A stretch of DNA of 64,000 nt. Source: Neomicrococcus lactis. Lineage in GTDB: Bacteria; Actinomycetota; Actinomycetes; Actinomycetales; Micrococcaceae. The translations under genes and the position numbers were made by a program. A model generated the notes under the pieces. The model worked only from the letters and a program-made list of their open reading frames with translations, had not been told where the DNA came from and did not search any database. The stretch covers positions 1,674,001-1,738,000 of the forward strand of contig NZ_JACHBL010000001.1 in the NCBI RefSeq assembly GCF_014200305.1, in the 5' to 3' direction. Positions within the stretch are counted from its first letter, which is position 1; each line of letters opens with the position of its first letter. Below, piece after piece: positions 1-8,220 of the stretch.

Positions 1-785
1 TAGGACGCTCGGAACCACTCATGCATGTCGCCCGAGTGATTCGTGGTCAGGTCGCCAATGACTTTGAGTCCGCGCTCGTGGATTGCTTCTGCAAGGCGTA
101 CGAGGGCGTCGTCGCCACCGAGTAGCGGATCCACTTCGGCGAATGCCGCAGCGTCATAGCGGTGGTTGGAGCGAGCGGCGAACATCGGCGTGAGATAGAC
201 GAGCGTAGCGCCCACGGACACCAAATGGTCCAGCTTCTCGCGAATGCCATCGAGGTCTCCACCGTAGAACTGGTATGGCGTCTCCGGCCCGCGACCAATC
301 ACAGGGGTTTCATCCCACGAGCAGGCAATAGCCCATTCGGGAGTTGGGTGAGTGTCAGCCTGGGCAGACCGTGCAAAACGATCCACGAAGATTTGATACA
401 TGACCGCGCTCGGCGCCCACTCGGGAGCGCCGGAGCCAGCAACTAAACGGAAGTCAGCAGCATCGGGAACGTCGTGCGTGAACACGCCTTGCGCGTTGAC
501 CCAGTACGTCCGGCCGTTTGCTTGCACAAACCACCGATACTTCTGGACCGGGTTCACGATCGTTAGATGAGCTTCGTACCAAGAGTCGGCAGCGTCAGCG
601 GCACTCTCTAAGCGGTCAGCGGCGTCGTAATGGGGCTCCGCGTCACGCACAGAACGCAACCAGACCTTCTCAACGGAACCGAATTCCACCGGAATGCGCA
701 ACCGCACCGGGACGGTCTCCTCGAGGTGAGGGTGCAAGTTATCCACGTAGAGCGCGGAGCCATCATGGTGCGGCTGGAAAAGCAT
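1..785 (-). CDS. GH13 alpha-glucosidase / maltodextrin glucosidase, partial (3' end outside window)
   Basis: The reading frame is open from an ATG at 785 to the window edge, giving about 261 residues of an intracellular alpha-glucan hydrolase. Residues 1-115 look like a CBM34-type beta-sandwich (start MLFQPHHDGSALYVDN). The GH13 barrel begins near residue 128 (VMYQIFVDRFARS) and includes YLTPMFAARSNHRYD and the conserved region I motif DLTTNHSG. The catalytic Asp/Glu/Asp residues lie beyond the edge. It begins 31 bp after malG on the same strand, so it is probably the last gene of the mal operon and degrades imported maltodextrins. Neopullulanase or cyclomaltodextrinase is an equally possible specificity because that family shares the CBM34-GH13 layout. 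Confidence 0.85.
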   Translation of the reverse strand, partial: MLFQPHHDGSALYVDNLHPHLEETVPVRLRIPVEFGSVEKVWLRSVRDAEPHYDAADRLESAADAADSWYEAHLTIVNPVQKYRWFVQANGRTYWVNAQGVFTHDVPDAADFRLVAGSGAPEWAPSAVMYQIFVDRFARSAQADTHPTPEWAIACSWDETPVIGRGPETPYQFYGGDLDGIREKLDHLVSVGATLVYLTPMFAARSNHRYDAAAFAEVDPLLGGDDALVRLAEAIHERGLKVIGDLTTNHSGDMHEWFRAS

Positions 786-816
786 GTATTAAACCTATCG
801 AAGCGTCCGACGGGGC

Positions 817-1728
817 TTAGCCCTTGACGCCACCTGCGGTGAGTCCGGACGTAATGTAACGCTGCAAGAACAAGAACAGCGCCATCACTGGCAACGCGGC
901 AAGCACGGCGCCTGCGGCGAAGACGCCCCAGTTCTCCGAGCGCTGTTCGGAGACGTAAGAGTACAAGCCGACAGCCAACGTCTGCGAATCAGGATCCGTC
1001 AACACCACAGAGGCAATCACGAATTCAGACGAGATGCCGATGAAGCTCAAAAGACCCACCACCGCGAGAATCGGGGTCACAAGCGGAAGGATGATGCGGA
1101 AGAACACCTGGACGTGGCTAGCACCGTCAATGCGAGCCGACTCGTCGAGCGACTGTGGGACCGTGTTGAAGAAGCCGTACATGAGGTAGGTGTTCACGCC
1201 GAGCGCGCCGCCGAGGTACACCATGATCAAGCCGAGGCCTGAGCCCAAGCCGATGGCCGGGATGATGTCACCCAGGAAGTTGAGCAGCAAGAAGATTGCC
1301 ACCACGGTGAGAATCTGCGGGAACATTTGCAGCAACAGCAAGGACAGCAGACCTATACGGCGGCCCTTGAAGCGCATGCGCGAGAACGCATACGCGGCCA
1401 GCGCGCCTAGGAAGACCGTCAAGGCGCTCGTGATCAGGCCGATCACCAGAGTGTTGACGAACCACTTACCGAATGGACGCTCTTGATTCTCAAAGAGCTC
1501 GGTGAAGTTTCCAAAGCTGAGGTTGGAGAACAACGCGTTGGAGCCCACCATGGTGCCGGAAGGATCCAGCGCCGCCGATAGCACGTAGAGCAACGGGAAG
1601 ATGGAGAAGACGATCGCTGCGACGGCCACCAGATGGCGCCAGCCCTTTTCACGGAACCAGCGACCGAAAGGCATTTTTACTTCGCCGCGGGAATTGGTGC
1701 GACGCTGAGGAAGTACTTCGCTACTCAT
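817..1728 (-). CDS. malG: Maltose/maltodextrin ABC transporter permease MalG
   Basis: This 303-residue inner-membrane permease should form the translocation channel with MalF. About six hydrophobic segments are visible, starting at WRHLVAVAAIVFSIFPLLYV. The cytoplasmic EAA loop that contacts the ATPase is near residues 190-215 (SLDESARIDGASHVQVFFRI). The start ATG overlaps the malF stop by one base (TAATG), which implies translational coupling. No MsiK/MalK ATPase gene is present; in actinobacteria a shared ATPase encoded elsewhere commonly energises such importers. Substrate assignment rests on the neighbouring GH13 enzyme, MalE and the glycogen genes. Confidence 0.9.
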   Translation of the reverse strand: MSSEVLPQRRTNSRGEVKMPFGRWFREKGWRHLVAVAAIVFSIFPLLYVLSAALDPSGTMVGSNALFSNLSFGNFTELFENQERPFGKWFVNTLVIGLITSALTVFLGALAAYAFSRMRFKGRRIGLLSLLLLQMFPQILTVVAIFLLLNFLGDIIPAIGLGSGLGLIMVYLGGALGVNTYLMYGFFNTVPQSLDESARIDGASHVQVFFRIILPLVTPILAVVGLLSFIGISSEFVIASVVLTDPDSQTLAVGLYSYVSEQRSENWGVFAAGAVLAALPVMALFLFLQRYITSGLTAGGVKG

Positions 1729-3341
1729 TAGTTGATCTCCTCAAGGGCCTTGGTCTTGTTGAAGCTGATGGTGGAGATGACAGCGACGATGATGAAGATG
1801 ATGATCGCCAGCGCGCTCGCCAAGCCGTAGTCGCGGCCGGTGCCACCGAACGCCACCTTGTAAACCATGGTGATCAAGATGTCCGTGGCGCCAATGTCAT
1901 ACGTGGTGCCGTCGAAGCGCGGACCACCACCGGTGAGCATGTAGATCACGTTGAAGTTGTTGAAGTTGAACGCGAAGCTCGAAATCAGCAGCGGTGCTAC
2001 CGAGACCAACAGCAGTGGAAGCTTGATGGAACGGAAGATGCGCCAAGCGCTCGCTCCGTCCATGCGGGCGGCTTCGTCAACTTCTTCAGGAAGCGACTGC
2101 AGCGCACCCGTGCAGACCAAGAACATGTACGGGTAACCCAGCCAGAGGTTCACCAAAAGAACCGAGAACTTGGCGAGCCATGGATCGGTGAGCCACGGGA
2201 TGTCCGCGCCACCGAGCAGCGCGTTGTTGATGAATCCGAACTCTGGGTTCAACAGACCAGACCAGACGAGGCCGGACAAGAACGCTGGGAACGCGTACGG
2301 AAGGATCATCAGCACGCGGTAGATGCGTTTGCCGCGCAGGTCAGCGCGGTTGAAGGCGATCGCCAGGAACAGACCCAAAGCGAACGTGGTGAGCACTGAC
2401 AAGAACGCAAAAGCGAACGTCCACAGCGTCACTTGCCACAGAGGACCGGAAAGATTTGGGTCCGTGAACGCACGCTGGAAGTTGGCGAATCCAACATCGA
2501 TCTTCCAACCAGTGCTTAGCTGTTGACCGTCAGCGGAAGCGAAAGCGCCCTTACCGTTATCCGAGTACACGGCTCCGGTAGTGGTGTCCGTAAACGTATC
2601 CGCGGCGGCGTCGTATTTGAGCTTCGGCGCGAAAACGTAAGCCGTAGAGCCATCGCTGGTGGCCAAAGAACCGTCAGCCGGGTTATCCGAAATCGGCGCC
2701 TTGACGGCCGTGACTGCCTGCTGGTTCTGCAGCAAATCAGTGAACTCGAGCGTGCGGTAACCGTCCACGCCCGTGGCCTGACCGGTTGACGACTTGGTGG
2801 ACGGAGTGACCTCCTGGAGCACTTCGCCCGTGGTACCCAGCTTCGCCTTGCCGTCCGGCTCTGTTACGAGCAGGTAGAGCGTTCCGCTCTTTTCAAGGAC
2901 GGTCGCCGCGTATTGCGGCGAGTTCGGCACACGTTCTTGGGCGGCAAGCTGGATGGCCGTGATGGCGTCTTCTTTGGAAGAGTTGTGGCCATCGCCGTAG
3001 TTCGTGAACGCTATGTACGTCGAGTACAACATCACGAAAACTTGGAAAATCAGGAGGAAGAAGACGCCAGGAGCAAGGTACTTGGCCGGCAGACCCCCGC
3101 GCCGCAAGTAGATCCAGTTGATCAGAAGCGTCACGGCCAGAGAGATGCCAAAAATCAGCCACTCATGCTTGGACGCGAGCTGGATCAACACGTAGACGGC
3201 AATGGCGTCCACAATTCCCAGCAAAACAATTTTCATCAACGTGCCGAGCACGGAATCTGGTGCTTGCCGTTTCTTTGGCTTCTTTGCCGGAGACTGCGAC
3301 GATGCAGTCCCTAAAGTCCCTGTGGCCGATACTCCGGACAT
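1728..3341 (-). CDS. malF: Maltose/maltodextrin ABC transporter permease MalF with large extracytoplasmic insert
   Basis: This 537-residue permease is the partner of MalG. Three N-terminal hydrophobic segments (to about residue 115) are followed by a soluble insert of roughly 185 residues (DGHNSSKEDAITAIQ to the GWKIDVGFANFQRAF region), then the BPD_transp_1 core. The EAA loop is near residues 425-447 (EEVDEAARMDGASAW). The insert occupies the place of the P2 loop of enterobacterial MalF, which contacts the binding protein, so the resemblance supports a MalF-type rather than generic sugar permease. The ATG is preceded by AGGAAG. A 164-bp gap with a strong hairpin separates it from malE. Confidence 0.9.
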   Translation of the reverse strand: MSGVSATGTLGTASSQSPAKKPKKRQAPDSVLGTLMKIVLLGIVDAIAVYVLIQLASKHEWLIFGISLAVTLLINWIYLRRGGLPAKYLAPGVFFLLIFQVFVMLYSTYIAFTNYGDGHNSSKEDAITAIQLAAQERVPNSPQYAATVLEKSGTLYLLVTEPDGKAKLGTTGEVLQEVTPSTKSSTGQATGVDGYRTLEFTDLLQNQQAVTAVKAPISDNPADGSLATSDGSTAYVFAPKLKYDAAADTFTDTTTGAVYSDNGKGAFASADGQQLSTGWKIDVGFANFQRAFTDPNLSGPLWQVTLWTFAFAFLSVLTTFALGLFLAIAFNRADLRGKRIYRVLMILPYAFPAFLSGLVWSGLLNPEFGFINNALLGGADIPWLTDPWLAKFSVLLVNLWLGYPYMFLVCTGALQSLPEEVDEAARMDGASAWRIFRSIKLPLLLVSVAPLLISSFAFNFNNFNVIYMLTGGGPRFDGTTYDIGATDILITMVYKVAFGGTGRDYGLASALAIIIFIIVAVISTISFNKTKALEEIN

Positions 3342-3456
3342 GCGCTATATCTTCCTCACGAGCGTGCGATGCATGATGCTCCGCATCCTCAAAGGACATC
3401 CGGAGCACTGCGAAAGTTTGGTTTGAAGAGGGCGAGAGTGAAATGGAAAACGAAGA

Positions 3457-3495
3457 GCCGGGATACCGTTCGCAACGGCGAATCAGTATCCCGGC
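3457..3495 (-). terminator. Intergenic hairpin after malE
   Basis: A perfect 10-bp inverted repeat (GCCGGGATAC at 3457-3466, GTATCCCGGC at 3486-3495) begins 11 bp after the malE stop. No U-run follows on the minus strand, so it is more likely a processing or attenuation structure than a full terminator. Such a hairpin would let the binding protein mRNA accumulate above malF-malG, as known for other binding-protein operons. An alternative internal hairpin CCGTT/AACGG sits in its loop. Confidence 0.6.
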
Positions 3496-3505
3496 ACTAC
3501 GCTAA

Positions 3506-4834
3506 TTAGCCCTTGATCTTGGCCTGAACGTTGGAAACCATCTTCTTCCACTCAGCTGCCGGGTCAGCTACGCCGCCCTTGATGAGCTTGAGTTCGGTTG
3601 CTCCCCAGTCAGCCCAAACAGCGTCCATTTGTGGGATAGCTGGCATTGGAAGACCGTTGGTTCCGATATCACCGAAGGCCTTGATGATTGGGTCTGCAGA
3701 AGCCTTCTCGAAGGACTCGAGAAGTGCTGGCGGACGGCCACCCTGCTTGAAGAGGGAGTCCTGTGCCTCTGCAAGGCTCAAGTAGTTGACCACGAACTCG
3801 TTCGCGGCGAGAGCGTTGGTGGACTTCGCCGAGATCATGAAGCCGTTGACACCCACGAATGGCTGCGCTGGCTTGTCGCCTGCGGTTGGAAGTGGATCCA
3901 CAACGAGGTCCACGCCACCCTTGACGGCATCCGGAACGTTCCATGGGCCGGACAAGAAGTAGCCGGATTCGCCCTTGTTGAACTTTTCCTTGGCAATGTT
4001 GGCCGTGATGTTCGAGTTGAACACCTTCGAACCCTTGTCGCCCCATTCCTGGAGCTTCTTGGCGAATTCGGCGCCGCCTGGGGTATCGAGGCCCAACTTG
4101 CTGGCGTCGTAGCCGCCGTCGGCACCGGTCTCAAACACCACAGAACCCAAAGAGGTCTGGAGTGGGTAAAGGTGGTACGGGTCGCCCTGCTTTGGATCCA
4201 GTCCCACCAAGAATGGGTACTTGGCGCTGCCTGCGGAGACGGCCTTCTTGCCGGCTGCAACCACTTCTTCGAAGGTCTTTGCAGCTTCCGGGATGATCTT
4301 CTTGTTGCGCAACAGGCCGATGTTTTCCACGGCGTAAGGCAGACCGTAGACCTGTCCTTCGTAGGTGAAGGCCTTGACTGCTACTGGGTTGAAGAGGGAT
4401 GCCTTGTCGCCAAGCTGAACCGGTGCAACCACACCGTTCTGGACAAGCTTTCCGAGCCAGTCGTGTGGGCCAACGATGATGTCCGGGCCCTTGCCGGTCG
4501 GAGCCTGCGTGATGAAGTCGTCGCGTACAGAGGCGAAGTCCTTGACAACGAGCTTCACTTCGATGCCCTTGTCTGCCTTGAACTTGGCAGCGATGTCCTT
4601 CAACGCTGGGGAGCGCTCGGCGTCGGTCCACAATGTCAACGTTGCGGCGGCACCGGTTGGAGCTGCGGATGAGGAAGCGGCAGAAGAGGCAGCTGAGGAT
4701 GCCGACGACGATGACGTTGAGCTGGACCCACCGCCACATGCTGCCAGGGCTGCGGCGGCTGCCGTACCCAAAGAACCGATCGCGAATGCGCGACGGGTGA
4801 CGCTCTTGTTAGAAGCTTCGGAACGCACCTTCAT
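3506..4834 (-). CDS. malE: Maltose/maltodextrin-binding lipoprotein MalE
   Basis: This is the extracellular solute-binding protein (family 1) that captures maltodextrins for MalFG. The chosen ATG at 4834 has a GAAAGG ribosome site about 10 bp upstream and gives 442 residues. The frame is open further upstream but that extension has no signal-like features. The N-terminus MKVRSEASNKSVTRR is followed by a hydrophobic stretch ending in the lipobox LAAC, so it should be a lipid-anchored protein. A Ser/Ala-rich tether follows the Cys. The SBP fold motifs LTLWTDAERSPALKDI and GPWNVPDAVKGG are visible. It is the promoter-proximal gene of malE-malF-malG-glycosidase. Confidence 0.92.
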   Translation of the reverse strand: MKVRSEASNKSVTRRAFAIGSLGTAAAAALAACGGGSSSTSSSSASSAASSAASSSAAPTGAAATLTLWTDAERSPALKDIAAKFKADKGIEVKLVVKDFASVRDDFITQAPTGKGPDIIVGPHDWLGKLVQNGVVAPVQLGDKASLFNPVAVKAFTYEGQVYGLPYAVENIGLLRNKKIIPEAAKTFEEVVAAGKKAVSAGSAKYPFLVGLDPKQGDPYHLYPLQTSLGSVVFETGADGGYDASKLGLDTPGGAEFAKKLQEWGDKGSKVFNSNITANIAKEKFNKGESGYFLSGPWNVPDAVKGGVDLVVDPLPTAGDKPAQPFVGVNGFMISAKSTNALAANEFVVNYLSLAEAQDSLFKQGGRPPALLESFEKASADPIIKAFGDIGTNGLPMPAIPQMDAVWADWGATELKLIKGGVADPAAEWKKMVSNVQAKIKG

Positions 4835-4921
4835 GGGGTGAACCTTTCGTACAGGGCACAAACCTTGCGAGGACTTATCGTCATTGACACAGGCCTGTAA
4901 CACGGTATTTACATTCGCAAG

Positions 4922-4935
4922 TGTAAGCGTTTTCA
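4922..4935. promoter_or_regulatory. LacI-family operator upstream of malE
   Basis: TGTAAGCGTTTTCA fits the LacI/CcpA-type consensus TGNNANCGNTNNCA centred on CG. It lies about 90 bp upstream of the malE ATG and in the gap to the divergent LacI-type regulator gene. Related 14-mers occur at 5078-5091 and 25195-25208. The likely ligand is the regulator encoded at 5121. Confidence 0.65.
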
Positions 4936-4965
4936 CACTCCGCGTCTACCGCGGATTGTGAACCA

Positions 4966-5005
4966 GTTCATACGTTGTTTACCTTCTATTCCCTATGGGT
5001 TAAGG
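4966..5005 (+). promoter_or_regulatory. PHO-box-like 11-bp phased repeats
   Basis: Four heptamers start exactly 11 bp apart: GTTCATA (4966), GTTTACC (4977), ATTCCCT (4988) and GTTAAGG (4999). The first two match GTTCACC well; the last two match poorly (4 of 7). The arrangement resembles the array next to phoU in this window. Whether RegX3 binds here is inference. Confidence 0.35.
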
Positions 5006-5077
5006 GAAATCCGCGGATTTCCGGCACTTTCCTACTAATTGGTAAGTACGACGGCGCCAGCTTGCGTGAGTGCCGTA

Positions 5078-5091
5078 TGGAAACGGTTACG
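5078..5091. promoter_or_regulatory. LacI-family operator overlapping the regulator promoter
   Basis: TGGAAACGGTTACG resembles the 14-bp operator at 4922 (central CG, flanking AAA/TTA arms). It sits where the -35 region should be for the -10 hexamer at 5109, so it would give autorepression of the regulator gene. Confidence 0.5.
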
Positions 5092-5108
5092 CTTTTGCGC
5101 ATTTGGCC

Positions 5109-5114
5109 TATTAT
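5109..5114 (+). promoter_or_regulatory. -10 element of a leaderless malR promoter
   Basis: TATTAT ends 6 bp before the ATG at 5121. No ribosome-binding site is visible between them, so the transcript probably starts at or next to the start codon. Confidence 0.55.
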
Positions 5115-5120
5115 TGGCTA

Positions 5121-6137
5121 ATGTCCAGTATTCGCGATGTCGCATCTCGAGCCGGAGTCTCTGTTGCCACCGTTTCGAGGGCCCTTACTGGGCGTGGCAA
5201 AGTATCGGCTGCCACGAAGGCAACAGTTCAAGCAGCCGCTCGCGAATTGGGCTACGTCGCCTCGGTGACTGCATCATCTTTGGCATCTGGCCGAACCCGG
5301 AACATCGGCATTGTGATGCCGACCGTCGGGCGTTGGTACTACTCCTCCGTCTTGCAGGCCGTGGCTAGCGAACTCAACGGTGCCGGCTACGACCTCACCC
5401 TGTACATCACCGAAAACGACGAGCAGTTTCGGCACAAGATTTTTGCCGACTTCTTGCTGCGTAAGCGCCTCGACGCCGTTATTTCCGTGACGTTGCGCCC
5501 CACCGATCACGAGTTGCGTCAGCTCAAGAAAGTTGGGCGCCCACTGTTGGCCGTCGGCGGAATCATTCCCGGCGTGGCGACTGTTCGCGTCGACGAAGTG
5601 TCTATCGCCGAGCTTGCCACCGAGCATCTCCTGAGCCTGGGTCACCGGGACATTGCGTTCATCGGTTCACCGGAAGTGGTTGACGCAGACTTCCAACTCA
5701 CGAGCTCTCGCGAGCGCGGCTACTTGCGTGCCATGGAGGCTGCTGGCATCACTCCCCCAGCCGAATGGCGCATCTCTGCTGACTTCACCACCGCAGTCGC
5801 GTACCAGCGTGCCCGGAACATTTTGGTGAATCCACGCTTCAAGCCCACCGCATTCTTCTGCGCCTCAGACGAGATGGCCTTCGGTGCCATCATGGCCGCG
5901 CGCGATCTGGGACTTTCCGTACCGCAAGACATTTCCGTCATTGGCATCGACGGGCACGAAATCGGTGAGCTCTTTGGCCTGACCACCATCGCGCAGTTCC
6001 CTGCTGCTCAAGGTTCAGCCGCGGCTCTTAAGACCCTTGCCCTGCTGGGAGAAATTGAGCTCGAGTCGGATCCGACCGAGAGCTTCCTCTCGACTGAATT
6101 TGTAGCGCGCTTTTCCACTGCGCCGCCACCGGCCTAA
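5121..6137 (+). CDS. malR: LacI-family transcriptional regulator (probable MalR)
   Basis: This 338-residue repressor has a LacI helix-turn-helix at residues 1-50 (MSSIRDVASRAGVSVATVSR, hinge near ASSLASGRTRN) and a periplasmic-binding-protein-like effector domain (NIGIVMPTVGRW onward; DISVIGIDGHEIGELFGLTTI near the C-terminus). The ATG at 5121 is chosen because the HTH begins there and a -10 hexamer lies 6 bp upstream. The frame extends 51 bp further up but that part is not HTH-like. It is divergent from malE, with candidate operators in the shared gap. A maltose or maltodextrin ligand is inferred from context. It may also control glgP. Confidence 0.88.
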   Translation: MSSIRDVASRAGVSVATVSRALTGRGKVSAATKATVQAAARELGYVASVTASSLASGRTRNIGIVMPTVGRWYYSSVLQAVASELNGAGYDLTLYITENDEQFRHKIFADFLLRKRLDAVISVTLRPTDHELRQLKKVGRPLLAVGGIIPGVATVRVDEVSIAELATEHLLSLGHRDIAFIGSPEVVDADFQLTSSRERGYLRAMEAAGITPPAEWRISADFTTAVAYQRARNILVNPRFKPTAFFCASDEMAFGAIMAARDLGLSVPQDISVIGIDGHEIGELFGLTTIAQFPAAQGSAAALKTLALLGEIELESDPTESFLSTEFVARFSTAPPPA

Positions 6138-6212
6138 AAGTAGCCTTCGGCTTTAAATCAAGGCGTCCGCGAGGGATCCGCAGTCCGCCATAACCAGCGC
6201 GCCAGTGCGCTC

Positions 6213-6320
6213 TTAAACTGCGGCGATGGCCTCTTTGAGCGTCTTTCCATCTGGGCGCTCGCCTCGGGTCCCGTCCAACCCAACGATGTGGGCGCCTGCG
6301 GAAGCAACGCTTTTACGTAC
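6213..6320 (-). pseudogene. nanE: Remnant of N-acetylmannosamine-6-phosphate 2-epimerase (nanE)
   Basis: On the minus strand one frame reads SVASAGAHIVGLDGTRGERP followed by DGKTLKEAIAAV and a stop at 6213-6215. This resembles the NanE core in which an Ala-Gly-Ala-(D/H)-Ile-(I/V)-x-Leu-Asp-x-Thr-x-x-x-Arg-Pro-(D/N)-Gly segment sits in the middle of a protein of about 230 residues. Only about 35 residues remain and no start is present, so this is a decayed fragment. NanE interconverts ManNAc-6-P and GlcNAc-6-P. Identification is by motif only. Confidence 0.5.
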
Positions 6321-6464
6321 TACGCTGCGTGACCGATGTTCCCGCGGAAATCCTCAACGATCAGCGCATCGGCCGCATCACCCCCGGGCGCTTTCGCGGA
6401 CGCCGTAGTGCTGACCGACGAGCTAGAACTTAGCGTAGTCATGCAACGCGGCGACTGGCTTTAG
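6320..6464 (+). pseudogene. nagA: Frameshifted C-terminal remnant of N-acetylglucosamine-6-phosphate deacetylase (nagA)
   Basis: On the plus strand one frame gives PAEILNDQRIGRITPG and, after one extra base near 6389, the next frame gives AFADAVVLTDELELSVVMQR ending GDWL and TAG at 6462-6464. This matches the C-terminal signature of NagA (Pro-Ala ... Gly-Arg-(I/L)-x-Pro-Gly-x-x-Ala-Asp-x-Val-(V/L)-Leu). The rest of the roughly 380-residue enzyme is missing. The stop overlaps the end of the FUSC gene. With the adjacent nanE remnant it indicates a lost amino-sugar catabolic locus. Confidence 0.55.
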
Positions 6465-7480
6465 TCAGTACTGAGGCGCTTGCGAATCTGGTTGCCGATC
6501 AGCATCATGCCGATACCCACCACAGCGCCAATGACCGTTTCCATGAAGCGGTCGTAGACTAGTCCGCTGGTGGATCCGGAGGCGAGCCCCGTGCCCACAA
6601 CAGCCAGTGGGGTCACGAAAATCTGGGCGAAGAAGTAGTTTCGGGCGATGAACATCTCGGCCATGAACTGCATGAGGCCAATGATCAGAATTGCGACGAC
6701 GGGGCTTGGGTTGAGTGCCACGACGATCGCCATGAGTCCAAGACCCACGAACGTGCCCAAGATACGGTGGACGCCGCGCGCGATGCGATGCCGCATGGTT
6801 TTACCGACGAGCGGCACCACGGCCGCGACCATCGCCCAGTAGTTGTGGCTCATGTTGAGCAGCGGACTCAAGAGCGTGGCTGCGGAGCCTGCGAGCGCGG
6901 CTGCCGCGAAGTACAGGCTCGATTCGATGATGAAGGCTTTGTGCAGCTTCGTGGTGAACGGCTTTACCGGGCTGACTTGCCATTCCGTGCGTCGGCTCGG
7001 GAACAAGCGTCCAGCCAAGCCCACGAAAATCGCGAACATAATGGTGCCGGTGGTGGTGAACATGCTCTCCGCGAGGCTCGGCAGACTCGGGACGCTGGCG
7101 ATCGCCGCGAACGCGAAGATATGGAACAACGAACCGCCTGGCCGCACGCGCAGAATCGAGGTAATCCACGAACACACGCCCGCCACCACGGAGGTCAGTG
7201 CCACCACAGTCCAGAGGCCGCGTTGGGTTCCGTGCTCAATCCAGTACGACGACGCAAACCACGCCACCAGAATGAGGATCCAAAAGAGTGCGCCTGTTTT
7301 GAGCTGCGCCAAGAGGCGCTCCAGGTGACGCGGCACGCGACCGTAAACGTTCACGAACGCCCCGAACACCGCGAAGATCGCTAGGTCCAGCCGGTCAAGA
7401 ATGAGCAAGAAGAACAGTGGCAAGAAGACGCCTGCAGCGCAGCGAAGCCCAATGAAGTGGTCCTCGTTGGAGGGTCCCAT
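6461..7480 (-). CDS. FUSC-family integral membrane protein (aromatic acid exporter-like)
   Basis: This 339-residue protein has two blocks of hydrophobic helices (about residues 10-150 and 190-330) separated by a short charged region (GRLFPSRRTEWQVSPVKPFT). The second block contains PLVGKTMRHRIARGVHRILG, typical of FUSC/ArAE transporters related to fusaric acid resistance proteins and YccS. These are thought to export aromatic acids or similar compounds. No membrane-fusion partner is adjacent. The ATG at 7480 has no clear ribosome site, so the start is uncertain. It ends against the nagA remnant. Confidence 0.75.
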   Translation of the reverse strand: MGPSNEDHFIGLRCAAGVFLPLFFLLILDRLDLAIFAVFGAFVNVYGRVPRHLERLLAQLKTGALFWILILVAWFASSYWIEHGTQRGLWTVVALTSVVAGVCSWITSILRVRPGGSLFHIFAFAAIASVPSLPSLAESMFTTTGTIMFAIFVGLAGRLFPSRRTEWQVSPVKPFTTKLHKAFIIESSLYFAAAALAGSAATLLSPLLNMSHNYWAMVAAVVPLVGKTMRHRIARGVHRILGTFVGLGLMAIVVALNPSPVVAILIIGLMQFMAEMFIARNYFFAQIFVTPLAVVGTGLASGSTSGLVYDRFMETVIGAVVGIGMMLIGNQIRKRLSTD

Positions 7481-7568
7481 CGTGAAAATATTCTTGAGAT
7501 TCAGCGGATCGTGTTCTTATGTCATCGGCATGTAGATTACGCGCTAACGCCTTGCCGTAGTAAGAAAA

Positions 7569-8204
7569 GTGACGCACAAAACCACAGCCTGCGCCCACTG
7601 CAACCTGATGCGTGACGAGGAATCTGGAAAATACGGCCTTGGCTTGGGCGTGCTGAGTCTTGCTGCGCCACTCTTGGCGAATCTTGATCCGCGCATCGCG
7701 GCGCGTTCCTTGATGGAAAAGCTCAACGAGGACACCGAAGAAACGGCAGCCTTGGCACTGTGGAACGGCGAAAGCGCCATTGTGGTGGACCAGATCGCGA
7801 GCCCTCACCAGGTCAAGCACACCGCCAGCATTGGTACTCAATACCGTTTGTGGGAGTCCTCGTCGGTTCGCGTGATCTTGGCGCATCTTTCATCCGCAGA
7901 GGTCAAAGAGCTCATCAAGACCGGGAAGATTATTGTTCCCGAAAGAAGCGATGTGGACGATCTCCTGGTTGACCTCCGTGCCATCTTGAAAGAAGGTTTT
8001 GCGGTCAACGACGGCGGAACCACCCCCGAAGAGTTTGGCGTATCAGCACCAATCTTCGATACACAGGGAAAGATCATCGGTTGCATTGTGGTCTCCGCAC
8101 CACGCACCCGAGTAGAACACCGCAACCTCCGTGCACTGCTGATCAAGAGCGTTCAGGATGCAGCCACCGGGGTCACCAAGCGTCTCGGCAAAAGCTCCGA
8201 TTAA
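7569..8204 (+). CDS. IclR-family regulator lacking its DNA-binding domain (probably non-functional)
   Basis: The 211-residue frame carries the wing end and linker of an IclR winged helix (RDEESGKYGLGLGVLSLA, residues 16-33) and a complete IclR effector domain (ETAALALWNGESAIVVDQI; TTPEEFGVSAPIFDTQGKII). The first 55-65 residues that form the helix-turn-helix in IclR proteins (usually about 250 residues) are absent. Only 88 bp separate it from the divergent FUSC gene, which leaves no room for them. I read this as a 5'-truncated gene. A protein made from the GTG at 7569 could still bind ligand or a partner but should not bind DNA. Confidence 0.65.
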   Translation: MTHKTTACAHCNLMRDEESGKYGLGLGVLSLAAPLLANLDPRIAARSLMEKLNEDTEETAALALWNGESAIVVDQIASPHQVKHTASIGTQYRLWESSSVRVILAHLSSAEVKELIKTGKIIVPERSDVDDLLVDLRAILKEGFAVNDGGTTPEEFGVSAPIFDTQGKIIGCIVVSAPRTRVEHRNLRALLIKSVQDAATGVTKRLGKSSD

Positions 8205-8220
8205 TAAGATTTCGGGCAAC

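Noticed and set aside
3629-4672. 347-residue plus-strand open frame
   Set aside because: Antisense shadow of malE with no recognisable features.
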